A stretch of 64,000 nt of DNA from Alginatibacterium sediminis (GTDB taxonomy: Bacteria; Pseudomonadota; Gammaproteobacteria; Enterobacterales; Celerinatantimonadaceae): contig NZ_RAQO01000004.1 in the NCBI RefSeq assembly GCF_003610775.1, forward strand, positions 993,755-1,057,754, given 5' to 3'. The notes beneath the pieces are model-generated. The model saw only the letters and a program-made list of their open reading frames with translations, was not told where the DNA came from and made no database searches. Below, piece after piece: positions 63,218-64,000 of the stretch. Position numbers and translations under genes: made by a program. Within the stretch, counting starts at the first letter, position 1; the number at the start of each line of letters is the position of its first letter.

Positions 63218-63295
63218 TTTTTATGCAGATTAAGTTGCCATCCATCCTGAAATTAAAACTGATCAAGTTTTGGTATTTCTAATATAGGACCCCAT

Positions 63296-64000
63296 ATGCG
63301 AATAGATTTAGGCGGAGCTTGGACTTTAAACCATTCCCAACGTAGCGACTTTCAACAAATAGCAGCTCAGGTACCAGGAACCTTATATACAGACCTCTTA
63401 GCCGCCGAACTCATTGACGACCCACTTTACGGTGACAATGAAGCTAAGCAATACTGGATTGGCGAATCTGACTGGAGTTATGAGCGTCACTTTCAATTAA
63501 CTGAAGCCCAGCTCGACCTACGAACCACCCTTGTTTGTGAGGGATTAGACACCCTATGCGATATTTTTATTAACGGGCAACTCATCTTGTCAGCCAATAA
63601 TCAATTTCGCCGATGGACAACTCACGTATCCCAAGTTCTTATCGTCGGTGATAATCATATTCGCATCGAGTTTCGCTCTCCATTTACTTACGCAGCCCAA
63701 CAAGAGAACACACATGGCAGAGTGCTAAATCAAACCGGCATAGGATTGCATCGCCTCAACGGAGGTGGTTGGCTGCGCAAAAGCCCCTGCAATTTTGGCT
63801 GGGACTGGGGACCTCGCTGTGTTACTTGTGGCATTCCAGGAAATATCTACTTAGAAAGCATATCGACAACAAGCATTGCGACCGCTCATATCCATCAAGA
63901 CCATTTACCAAACGCCGGTGTAAGACTAGTACTTAGTCCTGAAATGGATTTTTCAAGCATCAGTCCCAATATGACAATTCAGGTGCGCTTAACCAGCCCT
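63296..64000 (+). CDS. GH2 beta-mannosidase, partial at right edge
   Basis: The first 235 residues are visible, with the reading frame open to the end. It begins RIDLGGAWTLNHSQ and has QYWIGESDWSYERHF, CEGLDTLCDIFINGQ and the diagnostic RKSPCNFGWDWGPRCVTCGIPG, which separates beta-mannosidases from other GH2 enzymes. No signal peptide is seen, so it acts in the cytosol on manno-oligosaccharides. The catalytic glutamates lie beyond the window. AGGACCCCAT precedes the ATG. LacI-type palindromes upstream resemble those of the xylan genes. Confidence 0.9.
   Translation, partial: MRIDLGGAWTLNHSQRSDFQQIAAQVPGTLYTDLLAAELIDDPLYGDNEAKQYWIGESDWSYERHFQLTEAQLDLRTTLVCEGLDTLCDIFINGQLILSANNQFRRWTTHVSQVLIVGDNHIRIEFRSPFTYAAQQENTHGRVLNQTGIGLHRLNGGGWLRKSPCNFGWDWGPRCVTCGIPGNIYLESISTTSIATAHIHQDHLPNAGVRLVLSPEMDFSSISPNMTIQVRLTSP

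Larger units (their letters stand above)
62931..63295. other. Control region of the beta-mannosidase gene
   Basis: About 365 bases without a gene. It holds two LacI-type palindromes (63080-63093 and 63208-63217) and the promoter of the GH2 gene. Confidence 0.5.

Noticed and set aside
1-64000. Phage, insertion sequence, CRISPR array or defence island
   Set aside because: I found no transposase, integrase, repeat-spacer pattern or typical defence genes; the repeats seen are short operators and terminators.

Overview
The window reads as ordinary chromosome of a heterotrophic, probably marine gammaproteobacterium with a moderate, AT-leaning base composition. Markers are a 554-residue GlnS, MsrA, a DUF1456 protein, a DUF3297 protein, a bacterial TrmY-type protein, a short HPF and a NagE/NagA/NagC set. 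A genus in or near Saccharospirillaceae (Reinekea-like) or Alteromonadales is a guess. I see no phage, insertion sequence, CRISPR array, rRNA or tRNA gene.

Region 1 (about 1-16.8 kb) looks like a dispersed catabolic locus for a four-carbon sugar. On the minus strand are two TIM-barrel sugar isomerase/epimerase-type genes followed by tctC and a partial tctB. A SorC-family regulator faces away from them. Further right, transaldolase is divergent from dhaK-dhaL-tpiA-like genes, followed by an rpiB-like gene. DhaKL plus TIM-like plus RpiB-like is the enzyme set known for L-erythrulose to D-erythrose 4-phosphate, and transaldolase consumes that product. A palindrome around TGA-N-CATATG-N-TCA lies in both control regions. 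Between these blocks are housekeeping and accessory genes, including an ABC-F ATPase preceded by a 26-codon leader ORF, an intrinsic terminator and a mutually exclusive antiterminator, and a CDGSH/glutamate-synthase-like fusion.

Region 2 (16.9-31.3 kb) holds small enzymes, msrA, glnS, the N-acetylglucosamine module (nagE divergent from nagA-nagC), a GST, a LysR/aldo-keto reductase pair, a diguanylate cyclase and a GNAT-LysR pair.

Region 3 (31.4-51.6 kb) is mainly plant-polysaccharide use. It has a cytoplasmic GH52 beta-xylosidase with a LacI regulator, an Rbs-type monosaccharide ABC importer with its own LacI regulator, and a secreted GH10 xylanase with CBM9-like modules divergent from a complete oligosaccharide ABC importer. 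A partial GH2 beta-mannosidase begins at the right edge. LacI-type palindromes (TGTTAnCGnTAACA and relatives) precede most of these units. Embedded in this region is a nitrogen-related trio: FNT-type transporter, PP2C-kinase fusion and cyanase.

Region 4 (51.6-63.3 kb) is miscellaneous: G3E GTPase with a CWC protein, small enzymes, an S66 peptidase, a second LysR/aldo-keto reductase pair with the same operator architecture as the first, TrmY, a secreted unknown protein and HPF. All functional statements come from reading the sequence and from memory of protein families; no search was run.
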